Shown: piece by piece, positions 25,610 to 32,909 of the stretch
How the letters are laid out: each line of letters starts with the position of its first letter
Numbering within the stretch: the stretch's first letter is position 1
DNA from: Streptomyces echinatus
Lineage (GTDB): Bacteria; Actinomycetota; Actinomycetes; Streptomycetales; Streptomycetaceae
Assembly (NCBI RefSeq): GCF_014203595.1
Contig: NZ_JACHJK010000001.1
Location: forward strand, 312,582-376,581
Length of the DNA stretch: 64,000 nt
Direction: 5' to 3'
Notes under the pieces: model-generated
What the model saw: only the letters and a program-made list of their open reading frames with translations
The model's database searches: none
What the model was told of the DNA's origin: nothing
Program-made: the position numbers and the translations under genes

Positions 25610-25915
25610 TCAGTCGTCTTCGCCGTGCTGCTCCTGGCCGTAACCCTCCTCGGGCTGGTCGGCCTTCTTCTCCTCGGGCTGGTCGGCCTTGTGCTCCTCC
25701 GGCTGCTTCTGCTCCTCCGGCTGGGCCTCCGGCTGGGCCTGCGGCGGGGCGTAGAAACCGTCGCCGATGGCCACAGCGTTGGCCGACGAGGTCGCCACGG
25801 CGTTGGCACGCGGAGCGGCCTCGTCCTCACCGCCGGCGAAGCTCACCCCGGCACCGAGGGCGGACAGGCCCGCAACCGCTGCCGCCACGACCGCAACGCG
25901 CTGGAACTTACGCAT
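25610..25915 (-). CDS. Small secreted acidic protein with QPEE repeats
   Basis: A 101-residue exported protein, function unknown. The signal peptide MRKFQRVAVVAAAVAGLSAL ends near SFAGGED and resembles those of its neighbours. The mature part starts with ANAVATSSANAVAIGDGFY and ends in a repetitive, highly charged tail (EAQPEEQKQPEEHKADQPEE and similar). The tail is encoded by short in-frame DNA repeats around CAGCCCGAGGAG. A small hairpin (CCGAGCG/CGCTCGG) lies in its 5' leader just before AAAGGA. Confidence 0.78.
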   Translation of the reverse strand: MRKFQRVAVVAAAVAGLSALGAGVSFAGGEDEAAPRANAVATSSANAVAIGDGFYAPPQAQPEAQPEEQKQPEEHKADQPEEKKADQPEEGYGQEQHGEDD

Positions 25916-26045
25916 GTCAGATCCTTTCTCACCCGAGCGCCACGCTCGGCTTGACTACTCGATGTGAGCTTATACACACACATCGTGACATTTAAGGATC
26001 TGCGTTCCAGTGTCGCGTCGGGTCGAACGGCCCGGCCCCGGTGGT

Positions 26046-26390
26046 TCAGGGCAGCAGGCCGGGTGCTCCCTGCTCGCCATCGGGTTCCGGGGGCACCCCG
26101 ACTGTCGTGGGGTTGCACGTCACCTCGGGGCCGACCCGTGTCACGCCGGTGCCGCCCAGGGGCGCCGGGATCGTCACGGGCTGGACCGGCTTGCAGGTCT
26201 CCTGGTGGGGGACGAATCCGTCCTCGGGGACCTCGCCCTCGATCCGCTGGGTGCAGCTGAAGCCGCCCAGGAGATCGCTGACGCAGGTTCCCGGCCCTGA
26301 TCCGGTGTTCGCGTGGGTGATGCCGGCGCAGGTCATCACGAGGCCACCGATGAGCCCCGAGACGGCTGCGATCTTCTTCCCGCTGATCAT
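26046..26390 (-). CDS. Small secreted four-cysteine protein (copy 2)
   Basis: A 114-residue exported protein, function unknown. The signal peptide MISGKKIAAVSGLIGGLVM ends near THANTG; AAAGGAAGA precedes the ATG. The mature part has GTCVSDLLGGFSCTQRIEGE, EDGFVPHQETCKPVQP and EVTCNPTT, with the same four-cysteine order as the 24948 gene, and a Gly/Pro-rich end. It lies 46 bases downstream of the 26437 gene on the same strand and is probably co-transcribed with it. Confidence 0.8.
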   Translation of the reverse strand: MISGKKIAAVSGLIGGLVMTCAGITHANTGSGPGTCVSDLLGGFSCTQRIEGEVPEDGFVPHQETCKPVQPVTIPAPLGGTGVTRVGPEVTCNPTTVGVPPEPDGEQGAPGLLP

Positions 26391-26436
26391 GTGATGTGTC
26401 TTCCTTTGCAGTGACCCGGCCCCGGCCGCTCCGGGC

Positions 26437-26682
26437 TCAGCCGGTGAAGGCGTTGTTGTACTGACCGCAGGTGGTGTCCGCGGTGCCGGCGAGACCGAGT
26501 ACGCCGATCGGGACGTCGTTCTCGGCGACCGTCTGCGGGCTGCACTCCTGGTAGGGGCGGTAGAGGTCGGACACCTGGAGTCCGCCGTCCGCGGGGGCGG
26601 CGATGGCGGTGCCGGCGCCGACGGCGGACAGGCCGCCCGCCGCCGCCACTGCTGCGATCACGACCTGCTGAAGCTTGCGCAT
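26437..26682 (-). CDS. Small secreted RPYQECSPQ protein
   Basis: An 81-residue exported protein; the ATG at 26682 begins MRKLQQVVIAAVAAAGGLSA (signal peptide, cleavage near AIAAPAD). The short mature chain is essentially one domain: LYRPYQECSPQTVAENDVP, GVLGLAGTADTTCGQYNN. It matches the C-terminal domain of the 23290 protein, including both cysteines. Function unknown. An exact CGTAAC hexamer, the -35 of sigma-BldN promoters, lies upstream at 26749-26754, but the -10 match is poor. Confidence 0.8.
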   Translation of the reverse strand: MRKLQQVVIAAVAAAGGLSAVGAGTAIAAPADGGLQVSDLYRPYQECSPQTVAENDVPIGVLGLAGTADTTCGQYNNAFTG

Positions 26683-26748
26683 GGAACCCTCGGTTCTTTG
26701 CTTGTACATCGAGGCTGATTGCCTACCGTGACGGCTCAGACACTAGCA

Positions 26749-26754
26749 GTTACG
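26749..26754 (-). promoter_or_regulatory. Possible -35 element (CGTAAC) of a BldN-like promoter
   Basis: On the minus strand CGTAAC lies 67 bases before the 26682 start. The best -10-like hexamer, CGTCAC, is 15 bases away, one base short of the preferred spacing. Confidence 0.3.
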
Positions 26755-26936
26755 AGAAGGGGCTTTCCACAATGGACATCAGCTCCGAAGGCATTGACTC
26801 GCAATGTCCTCGGACGGGCGTCAAAGGGCCGTACAAAAACCGGATTTGCCGTCCGGTGTTCGGCCGCGGCGCGGGAATCCACATCATGCGTTTTATGGAG
26901 CCGGCGTCAACGTGGTTCACCCGGTCGGTGGTTACG

Positions 26937-28349
26937 TCAGGAGAATGCCAATTCCGCGACCCGCAGGCGGTCGTCGGCCGGCATGGAGCTGATCAGTTCC
27001 CGCAGTCCCTCGACGTACCGTCGCACGTTCTTGTAGGCGACGTCGGTGTCCGGGTAGCGGCAGGCGAACCACAGTCCCTCGTGCAGCCGGTTGACCCAGG
27101 CGCACACTTGGTCGCCGTAGGAAACCCGGATGAGTCCGTAGGCCTTCTTCTCGGTCCAGCGGGCCGAGCCGGGAGTGGGGCGAGCATCAACATACGAGAC
27201 GATCGAGTACATATCGGGTGATGTTGGACGGAAGTCCGCGCCGAGCAGCCGCAGTACGCGCGCCAGCGGAATGCGTGCCAACGACCGGTTGGCCCGCAGT
27301 TCGGCGCGGACCGTGGCGAGCGCGCCGTCGAAGTCCCGTGCCGCGGGGACCTCGATCGGTGCGCCGCCGACGTACCAGCCCACGGAGTCCGACCACGCGG
27401 ACTTCACTCTGGTGTGGAAGGGCACGACCGTGCGGTAGACCGGCTGCCCGCCGAGTTCGTGGACGATCAGGCTGGTCGCGGCCAGGATGCCCACCAGGCT
27501 GCCTCCGTAGGGGCGGCAGTGCTCCTCGAACGCGGCGGCGGTGTCCGCGTTCACGAGCGGCTCGCACATCAGCTTCTGGGTGGGCAGTTCGCCACCGGGC
27601 TGCAGACCGAGGTCGACCGGGAAGGTCGGCAGCCTCCCGTCGCACCGGCCGATGAACTCCCGCCAGCGCGCGACGATCGTGTGGGTGTCGTCGATTCCGT
27701 CCGCGTTGGCCCGCTCCTGCTCGCAGAAGTCGACGTAACTTCCCGCGGGTGTGCCGATGGCGGGCCGTCCCGTGACGCCCGCGAGATAGAGTTCGTGGAC
27801 TTCGTCCGGGATGCGCTGGAGGGAGTAGGCGTCGACGTTGGTGTGGTCGAAGGCCATGTACACGCTGGTGGAGTCGTCGCGTACGACCGCCGTGTAGATG
27901 AGGTTCGGCCAGCCCAGTGCGTCCGCCGCGACGTCGAATCGATCCTGCATGTAGCGGACCAGTGCCTCCGGGTCGGCGAAGTCGCCGATCACCTCGCGGT
28001 GCAGTGACACGTCGTTGTCGCCGAGTGTGAACCGGTGCATGTCGTCACCGGTCCACCGGAAGCCGCTGCGCAACGTCTCGTGACGCAATGTCCAGTCCCG
28101 CAGGGCCTGTTCGAGTGCGTCGAGGTCGGCCCGGCCGGGCAGGTCGAACGCCGTGCCCAGCCAGGTCGGTACGAAAAGCCCGTCCTGGCGTACCGAACGC
28201 GCCGTTCTGATGTGCGACTCCTGGATGTACGCCGGCGGCCGCGGATCCGGCGGCAGAGCTGCCGCCGCCGCGACGGTCGCCTTGCTGAACGTCCACTCGA
28301 CGAGCCGTCCGGGCCGGACCTCGCAGCGCTGAATGTCAGAAATTCGCAA
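26937..28349 (-). CDS. Stand-alone condensation-domain-like acyltransferase
   Basis: 470 residues from a TTG at 28349 that follows GAAGGAGAC at good distance. Features match the NRPS condensation / PapA / WES-type acyltransferase fold: LRHETLRSGF (residues 88-97) and the active-site region MAFDHTNVDAYS, where D-H-T-N-V-D stands for the usual HHxxxDG (His169 and Asp173 kept, first His replaced by Asp). GGSLVGILAATSLIVHELGG and PFHTRVKSAWSDSVGWYVGG fit the C-terminal half. No carrier protein or adenylation domain is adjacent. It might acylate or amide-link a secreted product. It ends 255 bases from the secreted-protein island; linkage to it is inference. Confidence 0.8.
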   Translation of the reverse strand: MRISDIQRCEVRPGRLVEWTFSKATVAAAAALPPDPRPPAYIQESHIRTARSVRQDGLFVPTWLGTAFDLPGRADLDALEQALRDWTLRHETLRSGFRWTGDDMHRFTLGDNDVSLHREVIGDFADPEALVRYMQDRFDVAADALGWPNLIYTAVVRDDSTSVYMAFDHTNVDAYSLQRIPDEVHELYLAGVTGRPAIGTPAGSYVDFCEQERANADGIDDTHTIVARWREFIGRCDGRLPTFPVDLGLQPGGELPTQKLMCEPLVNADTAAAFEEHCRPYGGSLVGILAATSLIVHELGGQPVYRTVVPFHTRVKSAWSDSVGWYVGGAPIEVPAARDFDGALATVRAELRANRSLARIPLARVLRLLGADFRPTSPDMYSIVSYVDARPTPGSARWTEKKAYGLIRVSYGDQVCAWVNRLHEGLWFACRYPDTDVAYKNVRRYVEGLRELISSMPADDRLRVAELAFS

Positions 28350-28594
28350 GCTGACGTCTCCTTCGCAGAAGACACCAGCTTGTTCGCGGGGGAGCCGAGT
28401 GCGCGCGATGGCCGCTGTGTCGCGGCAATTTCAGCGGAACGTGTGATACCTCGAACGGTGAAGCGATTACCTGTTCATGGCCGGGTGACACCGAACGGCT
28501 TTCCACCAGGAGGAGTTGACGAAACCGCCGGGGGAGGGCGGTGGGTTCCCGGCGCAACGGCCCCGTGAAATCCAGTCTACCGAAAGGAGCATGC

Positions 28595-29674
28595 ATGCGA
28601 GCCGTGGTCTTCGAACGGTACGGCGACCCCGCCGAGGTACGTGAGCTGCCCGATCCCTCCCCGGCCCCGCACGGCGTGGTCGTCCGCGTCGAGGCGACCG
28701 GCCTGTGCCGGAGCGACTGGCACGGCTGGATGGGGCACGACCCGGACATCACGCTGCCGCATGTGCCGGGGCACGAACTCGCGGGCGTGGTCGAGGCGGT
28801 GGGCGGCCGGGTGACCCGGTGGCGGCCCGGCGACCGGGTCACGGTGCCGTTCGTCTGCGCCTGCGGCAGCTGTCCCTCCTGTGCGGCGGGCGACCAGCAG
28901 GTGTGCGAACGCCAGACCCAGCCCGGCTTCCACCACTGGGGCTCCTTCGCCGAGTACGTCGCGCTCGACCACGCCGACGTCAATCTCGTCGCCCTCCCGG
29001 ACGACATGGCGTACGGCACCGCCGCCGCCCTCGGCTGCCGCTTCGCCACCGCCTTCCGGGCCGTGGTGCAGCAGGGCCGGGTGGCGGCCGGCGAGTGGGT
29101 CGCGGTGCACGGCTGCGGTGGGGTCGGCCTGTCCGCGGTGATGATCGCGGCGGCCTCGGGGGCCCGGGTCGTCGCGGTCGACGTGTCCCCCCGGGCCCTG
29201 GAACTGGCCCGGCGGTTCGGTGCCGCCGAGTGCCTGGACGCGGCCGGTGTGCCCGACCCGGCCGCCGCCGTCCGCGAGCTGACCGGCGGCGGCGCCCACC
29301 TCTCCCTCGACGCGCTCGGCTCGCCCGCCACCTGCGCGGCGTCCGTGAACGGGCTGCGCCGCCGCGGCCGGCACGTCCAGGTCGGCCTGCTGCCCTCGGC
29401 CGACGGCACCACCCCGGTCCCGCTGGCCCGTGCGATCGCCCTGGAGCTCGAACTCCTCGGCAGCCACGGCATGGCCGCCCACGCCTACCCCGGCATGCTC
29501 CGCCTGGTCCGCACCGGCGTGCTGCGCCCCGACCTCCTGGTGACCCGGACGATCACACTCGACGCGGCCCCGGCGGCCCTCGCGGCGATGGACACGGCAC
29601 CGGCGGCGGGGGTCACGGTCATCGAGCCCCGGCGCCGACGGCCCGGCGGCCCCCCGTTCCCCGCCGCCGGGTGA
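28595..29674 (+). CDS. Zinc-dependent medium-chain alcohol dehydrogenase
   Basis: 359 residues from the ATG at 28595 after GAAAGGAG. Catalytic-zinc ligands are visible in [10 protein letters not shown] (Cys) and PGHELAGVV (His-Glu). The structural-zinc loop is [17 protein letters not shown]. The NAD(P)-binding turn is [16 protein letters not shown]. These enzymes oxidise alcohols to aldehydes or the reverse; the substrate is unknown. It ends exactly where the convergent small HTH gene ends, with adjacent stop codons. The gap to the condensation-like gene holds both promoters. Confidence 0.9.
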   Translation: MRAVVFERYGDPAEVRELPDPSPAPHGVVVRVEATGLCRSDWHGWMGHDPDITLPHVPGHELAGVVEAVGGRVTRWRPGDRVTVPFVCACGSCPSCAAGDQQVCERQTQPGFHHWGSFAEYVALDHADVNLVALPDDMAYGTAAALGCRFATAFRAVVQQGRVAAGEWVAVHGCGGVGLSAVMIAAASGARVVAVDVSPRALELARRFGAAECLDAAGVPDPAAAVRELTGGGAHLSLDALGSPATCAASVNGLRRRGRHVQVGLLPSADGTTPVPLARAIALELELLGSHGMAAHAYPGMLRLVRTGVLRPDLLVTRTITLDAAPAALAAMDTAPAAGVTVIEPRRRRPGGPPFPAAG

Positions 29675-29875
29675 TCAGCCTTCTCTGCGGCCCCGGTTGC
29701 CTGGGCGGGAGGCGACCCAGGCACGGACGGTGTCGGCGTACCAGTAGGGCTTGCCGCCCTCGACATGGTCGGGCGGGGGCAGCAGCCCGTGCTTGCGGTA
29801 GGACCGCACGGTGTCCGGCTGCACCCGGATGTGGGCCGCGATCTCCTTGTAGGACCAGAGCCTTCGGTCGGTCAT
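29675..29875 (-). CDS. Small MerR/Xis-like helix-turn-helix protein
   Basis: 66 residues from the ATG at 29875; a longer start at 29896 is possible. The whole protein is one winged-helix-like domain: SYKEIAAHIRVQPDTVRSYR, KHGLLPPPDHVEGGKPYW, TVRAWVASRPG. The pattern resembles MerR-type or excisionase-like DNA-binding domains without an effector domain. No integrase is nearby. Its stop codon abuts that of the alcohol dehydrogenase. Role unknown. Confidence 0.75.
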   Translation of the reverse strand: MTDRRLWSYKEIAAHIRVQPDTVRSYRKHGLLPPPDHVEGGKPYWYADTVRAWVASRPGNRGRREG

Positions 29876-30093
29876 GGGTCGTACCTCCCCGCGCACGCCG
29901 CGGCGGCGGCCTGGTACGGCCGCCGGGGGGACCGGGCGCTGTGCTGGCGATCACCAAGCCTGTTCCCGGTGAACGACGCAGAGTGACCGGCGGAGGCCGC
30001 CTGTAGGCCGGGTGTGACCGAGGGTTCGCGTACGCGTGACATGTGTGACAGGAAGGGGGTGTTTGTGACACTCCGGCCACCACCTGGTCCGAA

Positions 30094-30103
30094 TGTCTGG
30101 ACA
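30094..30103. promoter_or_regulatory. Possible operator before the iol promoter
   Basis: TGTCTGGACA (TGTC/GACA arms) ends 5 bases before the -35 hexamer of the inositol operon, following three GTGACA/TGACAT words at about 30040-30070. A repressor site here would fit an inositol-responsive regulator; none is encoded in the window. Confidence 0.35.
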
Positions 30104-30108
30104 AAACA

Positions 30109-30137
30109 TTGACAGGGTCCGGTGGACGGGCTAGAAA
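30109..30137 (+). promoter_or_regulatory. Vegetative-type promoter of the inositol operon
   Basis: TTGACA (30109-30114), 17 bases, TAGAAA (30132-30137). This is close to the sigma-HrdB/sigma70 consensus and 30 bases before the iolC start codon. Confidence 0.75.
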
Positions 30138-30167
30138 ACCGTGGAGAGCCATGACGAAGGGAAGCCG

Positions 30168-31118
30168 ATGGCCTACGACCTGATCACCATGGGGCGGATC
30201 GGAGTGGACCTCTACCCGCTGCAGACCGGTGTCCCGCTCGCCCAGGTGTCGTCCTTCGGCAAGTTCCTCGGCGGCTCGGCGGCGAACGTCGCGGTCGCCG
30301 CGGCCCGGCTCGGCCGGCGCACCGCCGTGATCACCCGCACCGGCGACGACCCGTTCGGCGCCTATCTGCACGAGGCGCTGCGCGGCTTCGGCGTCGACGA
30401 CCGCTGGGTCACCCCCGTCCCCGGACTGCCCACCCCGGTCACCTTCTGCGAGGTCTTCCCGCCGGACGACTTCCCGCTCTACTTCTACCGGCAGCCCAAG
30501 GCCCCCGACCTGCAGATCGACGCCCACGAGCTGGACCTGGACGCCATCCGCGGGACCCGGATCTTCTGGGTCACCGGCACCGGCCTGAGCGAGGAACCGA
30601 GCCGTACGGCGACCCTCGCGGCCCTCGCCCACCGGGCCCGGACCGGGACCACGGTCTTCGACCTCGACTGGCGCCCGATGTTCTGGAGCGACCCCGGCGA
30701 GGCCCGCACCCTCTATGCCGAGGCCCTGCGCCACACCACCGTCGCCGTCGGCAACCTGGACGAGGTGGAGATCGCCACCGGGGTGCGCGAACCGCACGCC
30801 GCCGCCCGCGCGCTGCTGGACGCCGGGGTCGAGCTGGCCGTGGTCAAACAGGGACCCAAGGGAGTCCTCGCCGTCCACCGCGACGGCGAGTCGGCCGAGG
30901 TCCCGCCGCTGCCCGTCACCGTCCTCAACGGGCTCGGGGCCGGGGACGCCTTCGGCGGCTCCCTCTGCCACGGCCTGCTGGCCGGCCGGGACCTGGAGAC
31001 GGTCATGCGGCACGCCAACGCGGCCGGCGCCATCGTCGCCTCCCGCCTGGAGTGCTCCTCCGCGATGCCGACCCCGGACGAGGTGGCCGCCGCGCTGGAC
31101 GCCGGAGCGGTCCTGTGA
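30168..31118 (+). CDS. iolC: 5-dehydro-2-deoxygluconokinase IolC
   Basis: A 316-residue PfkB-family kinase phosphorylating 2-deoxy-5-keto-gluconate in myo-inositol breakdown. It starts MAYDLITMGRIGVDLYPLQT, with GKFLGGSAANVAVAAARLG as the first PfkB signature and LNGLGAGDAFGGSLCHGLL carrying the catalytic Asp. TVFDLDWRPMFW and VAVGNLDEVEIATGV are typical of IolC. The ATG at 30168 follows GAAGGGAA; a GTG at 30141 is less likely. It is the first gene of the iol operon, 30 bases behind a good promoter, and overlaps the next gene by 4 bases. Confidence 0.93.
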   Translation: MAYDLITMGRIGVDLYPLQTGVPLAQVSSFGKFLGGSAANVAVAAARLGRRTAVITRTGDDPFGAYLHEALRGFGVDDRWVTPVPGLPTPVTFCEVFPPDDFPLYFYRQPKAPDLQIDAHELDLDAIRGTRIFWVTGTGLSEEPSRTATLAALAHRARTGTTVFDLDWRPMFWSDPGEARTLYAEALRHTTVAVGNLDEVEIATGVREPHAAARALLDAGVELAVVKQGPKGVLAVHRDGESAEVPPLPVTVLNGLGAGDAFGGSLCHGLLAGRDLETVMRHANAAGAIVASRLECSSAMPTPDEVAAALDAGAVL

Positions 31119-32062
31119 GGGCCGGCCGGGTCGCGGGCACGCACACCGAGGGCGGGGACGCCGGCCGGCGCCCCCGGGTCGACGTCGCCGAACTCGTCCG
31201 GGTCCGCACCCACCACCCGGAGGCGATCGCCGAGGCCGCGGCCCGCCGGGCCCGCAGACCCCTGCTGACCGGGACCGGCCGGCTGATGATCGTCGCCGCC
31301 GACCACCCGGCCCGCGGCGCCCTCGGCGTCGGCGACCGCAGGCTCGCCATGGCCAACCGCGCCGACCTGCTCGAACGCCTCTGCCTCGCACTGTCCCGGC
31401 CCGGCGTCGACGGCGTCCTCGCCACCGCCGACATCCTCGACGACCTGCTCCTCCTCGGCGCCCTGGACCACAAGGTCGTCATGGGCTCGATGAACCGCGG
31501 CGGTCTGCAGGGCGCGAGCTTCGAACTCGACGACCGCTTCACCGGCCACCGCCCCGAGGACATCGAGCGCCTCGGCTTCGACGCGGGCAAGCTGCTGCTG
31601 CGCGTCGACTACGCCGACCCGGGCTCCCTCACCACCCTGGAGTCCACCGCCCGCGCCATCGACGCCATGGCCGCGCGCCGGCTGCCGGTGTTCGTCGAGC
31701 CGTTCATCAGCCGCCGCACCCCCGAGGGCAGGCTGACGAACGACCTGTCCGCCGAGGCGGTCACCCGGTCCATCGCCATCGCCTCCGGCCTCGGCGGCTC
31801 CTCGGCCTACACCTGGCTGAAGGTGCCCGTCACCGAGAACCCCGACGACATGGCCAGGGTCATGGAGACCTCCACGCTGCCCGCCGTGCTTCTCGGCGGG
31901 GACGTCGGCGACTCGCCCGAGGGGCAGGACGCCGCCTACGAGAAGTGGCGGGGCGCACTCCGACTTCCCACCGTGCGCGGCCTGGTGGTCGGCCGCTCGC
32001 TGCTGTACCCGGCGGACGGCGACGTGACCGCCGCCGTGGACATCGCCGTAGGACTGCTGTGA
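31115..32062 (+). CDS. Cgl0159-type (beta/alpha)8 aldolase-like protein of inositol catabolism
   Basis: 315 residues from a GTG at 31115 overlapping the iolC stop (GTGA). The sequence pattern (MIVAADHPARGALGVGD; ATADILDDLLLLGAL; VMGSMNRGGLQGASFELDD; FVEPFISRR; VLLGGDVGDSPEGQ) fits the Cgl0159 family found in actinobacterial iol clusters and related to class I/LacD-like aldolases. Because no iolJ is present, it may cleave the phosphorylated deoxy-keto-gluconate to dihydroxyacetone phosphate and malonate semialdehyde. That role is inferred from position. Confidence 0.8.
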   Translation: MRAGRVAGTHTEGGDAGRRPRVDVAELVRVRTHHPEAIAEAAARRARRPLLTGTGRLMIVAADHPARGALGVGDRRLAMANRADLLERLCLALSRPGVDGVLATADILDDLLLLGALDHKVVMGSMNRGGLQGASFELDDRFTGHRPEDIERLGFDAGKLLLRVDYADPGSLTTLESTARAIDAMAARRLPVFVEPFISRRTPEGRLTNDLSAEAVTRSIAIASGLGGSSAYTWLKVPVTENPDDMARVMETSTLPAVLLGGDVGDSPEGQDAAYEKWRGALRLPTVRGLVVGRSLLYPADGDVTAAVDIAVGLL

Positions 32063-32069
32063 GGGCCGA

Positions 32070-32909
32070 ATGACCAGCACCGACCTGCATCTGCCCAGGG
32101 GCACGACCGCGAACGCCCGGTACGCCCTGGACATCGGACCCGAGACGGCCGGCTGGACCCACAGCAGCCTGCGCGTCGCCGAGTTGACGCCCGGTGGCAG
32201 TCATGTGTTCGCCACCGGGGACAGTGAGTGGATCGTGCTTCCGCTGGAAGGCGGATGTGCCGTACAAATTGAGACTGCGGCAGCCGAGAAGGACGAGTTC
32301 CAACTCCTGGGCCGGGACAATGTGTTCGCGGCTGTCTCCGACTTCGCGTACGCCCCCCGGGATGCCCGGGTCCAGATCGCCTCCGGCGCGGGAGGCCGCT
32401 TCGCCCTGGCAGGAGCGAAGTGCGAGCGACGACTCCCCGCCCGCTACGGCTCCGCGCCGGAGGTCCCCGTCGAAGAGCGCGGCAGCGGCACCTGCGCCCG
32501 CCGGGTGCGCAACTTCGCGTCCGCGGACTCCTTCGACTGCGACCGGCTGATCGCCGTGGAGGTGGTCACCCCCGGCGGCAACTGGTCCTCGTACCCGCCG
32601 CACAAGCACGACGAGTACCGGCCGGGCGAGGAGTCCGAGCTGGAGGAGATCTACTACTTCGAGATCGACGGCCCGGGCGGTCTCGGCTACCAGCGTGTCT
32701 TTCCCTCGCGCGAGGGCGGTTCCGACGTCCTCGCCGAGGTCCGCTCCGGCGACGCCGTCCTCGTTCCGGACGGCTGGCACGGCCCGTCCATCGCCCAGCC
32801 GGGGCATGACATGTACTACCTGAACGTCATGGCGGGACCGGGCGAGACCCGGGAGTGGCGGATCTGCTTCCACCCCGACCACGGAGCAAGCACAGGGAGC
32901 TACCGATGA
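32070..32909 (+). CDS. iolB: 5-deoxy-glucuronate isomerase IolB
   Basis: A 279-residue bicupin enzyme converting 5-deoxy-glucuronate to 2-deoxy-5-keto-gluconate. The metal-binding cupin motif is visible in SSYPPHKHDEYRPGEESELEEIYYF and the second cupin in VLVPDGWHGPSIAQPGHDMYYLNVMAGP. It sits between the aldolase-like gene and iolD; its stop overlaps the iolD start by 4 bases (ATGA). Confidence 0.94.
   Translation: MTSTDLHLPRGTTANARYALDIGPETAGWTHSSLRVAELTPGGSHVFATGDSEWIVLPLEGGCAVQIETAAAEKDEFQLLGRDNVFAAVSDFAYAPRDARVQIASGAGGRFALAGAKCERRLPARYGSAPEVPVEERGSGTCARRVRNFASADSFDCDRLIAVEVVTPGGNWSSYPPHKHDEYRPGEESELEEIYYFEIDGPGGLGYQRVFPSREGGSDVLAEVRSGDAVLVPDGWHGPSIAQPGHDMYYLNVMAGPGETREWRICFHPDHGASTGSYR

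Noticed and set aside
26772..27221. Plus-strand frame starting MDISSEGIDSQCPRTG with a fair ribosome-binding site
   Set aside because: Two thirds of it is antisense to the condensation-like gene, no family is recognisable, and there is no export signal unlike all its neighbours. The first 50 codons remain a remote possibility.
29675..29875. Excisionase marking an integrated element
   Set aside because: The HTH protein is Xis-like in size, but there is no integrase, tRNA gene or att-like direct repeat nearby.
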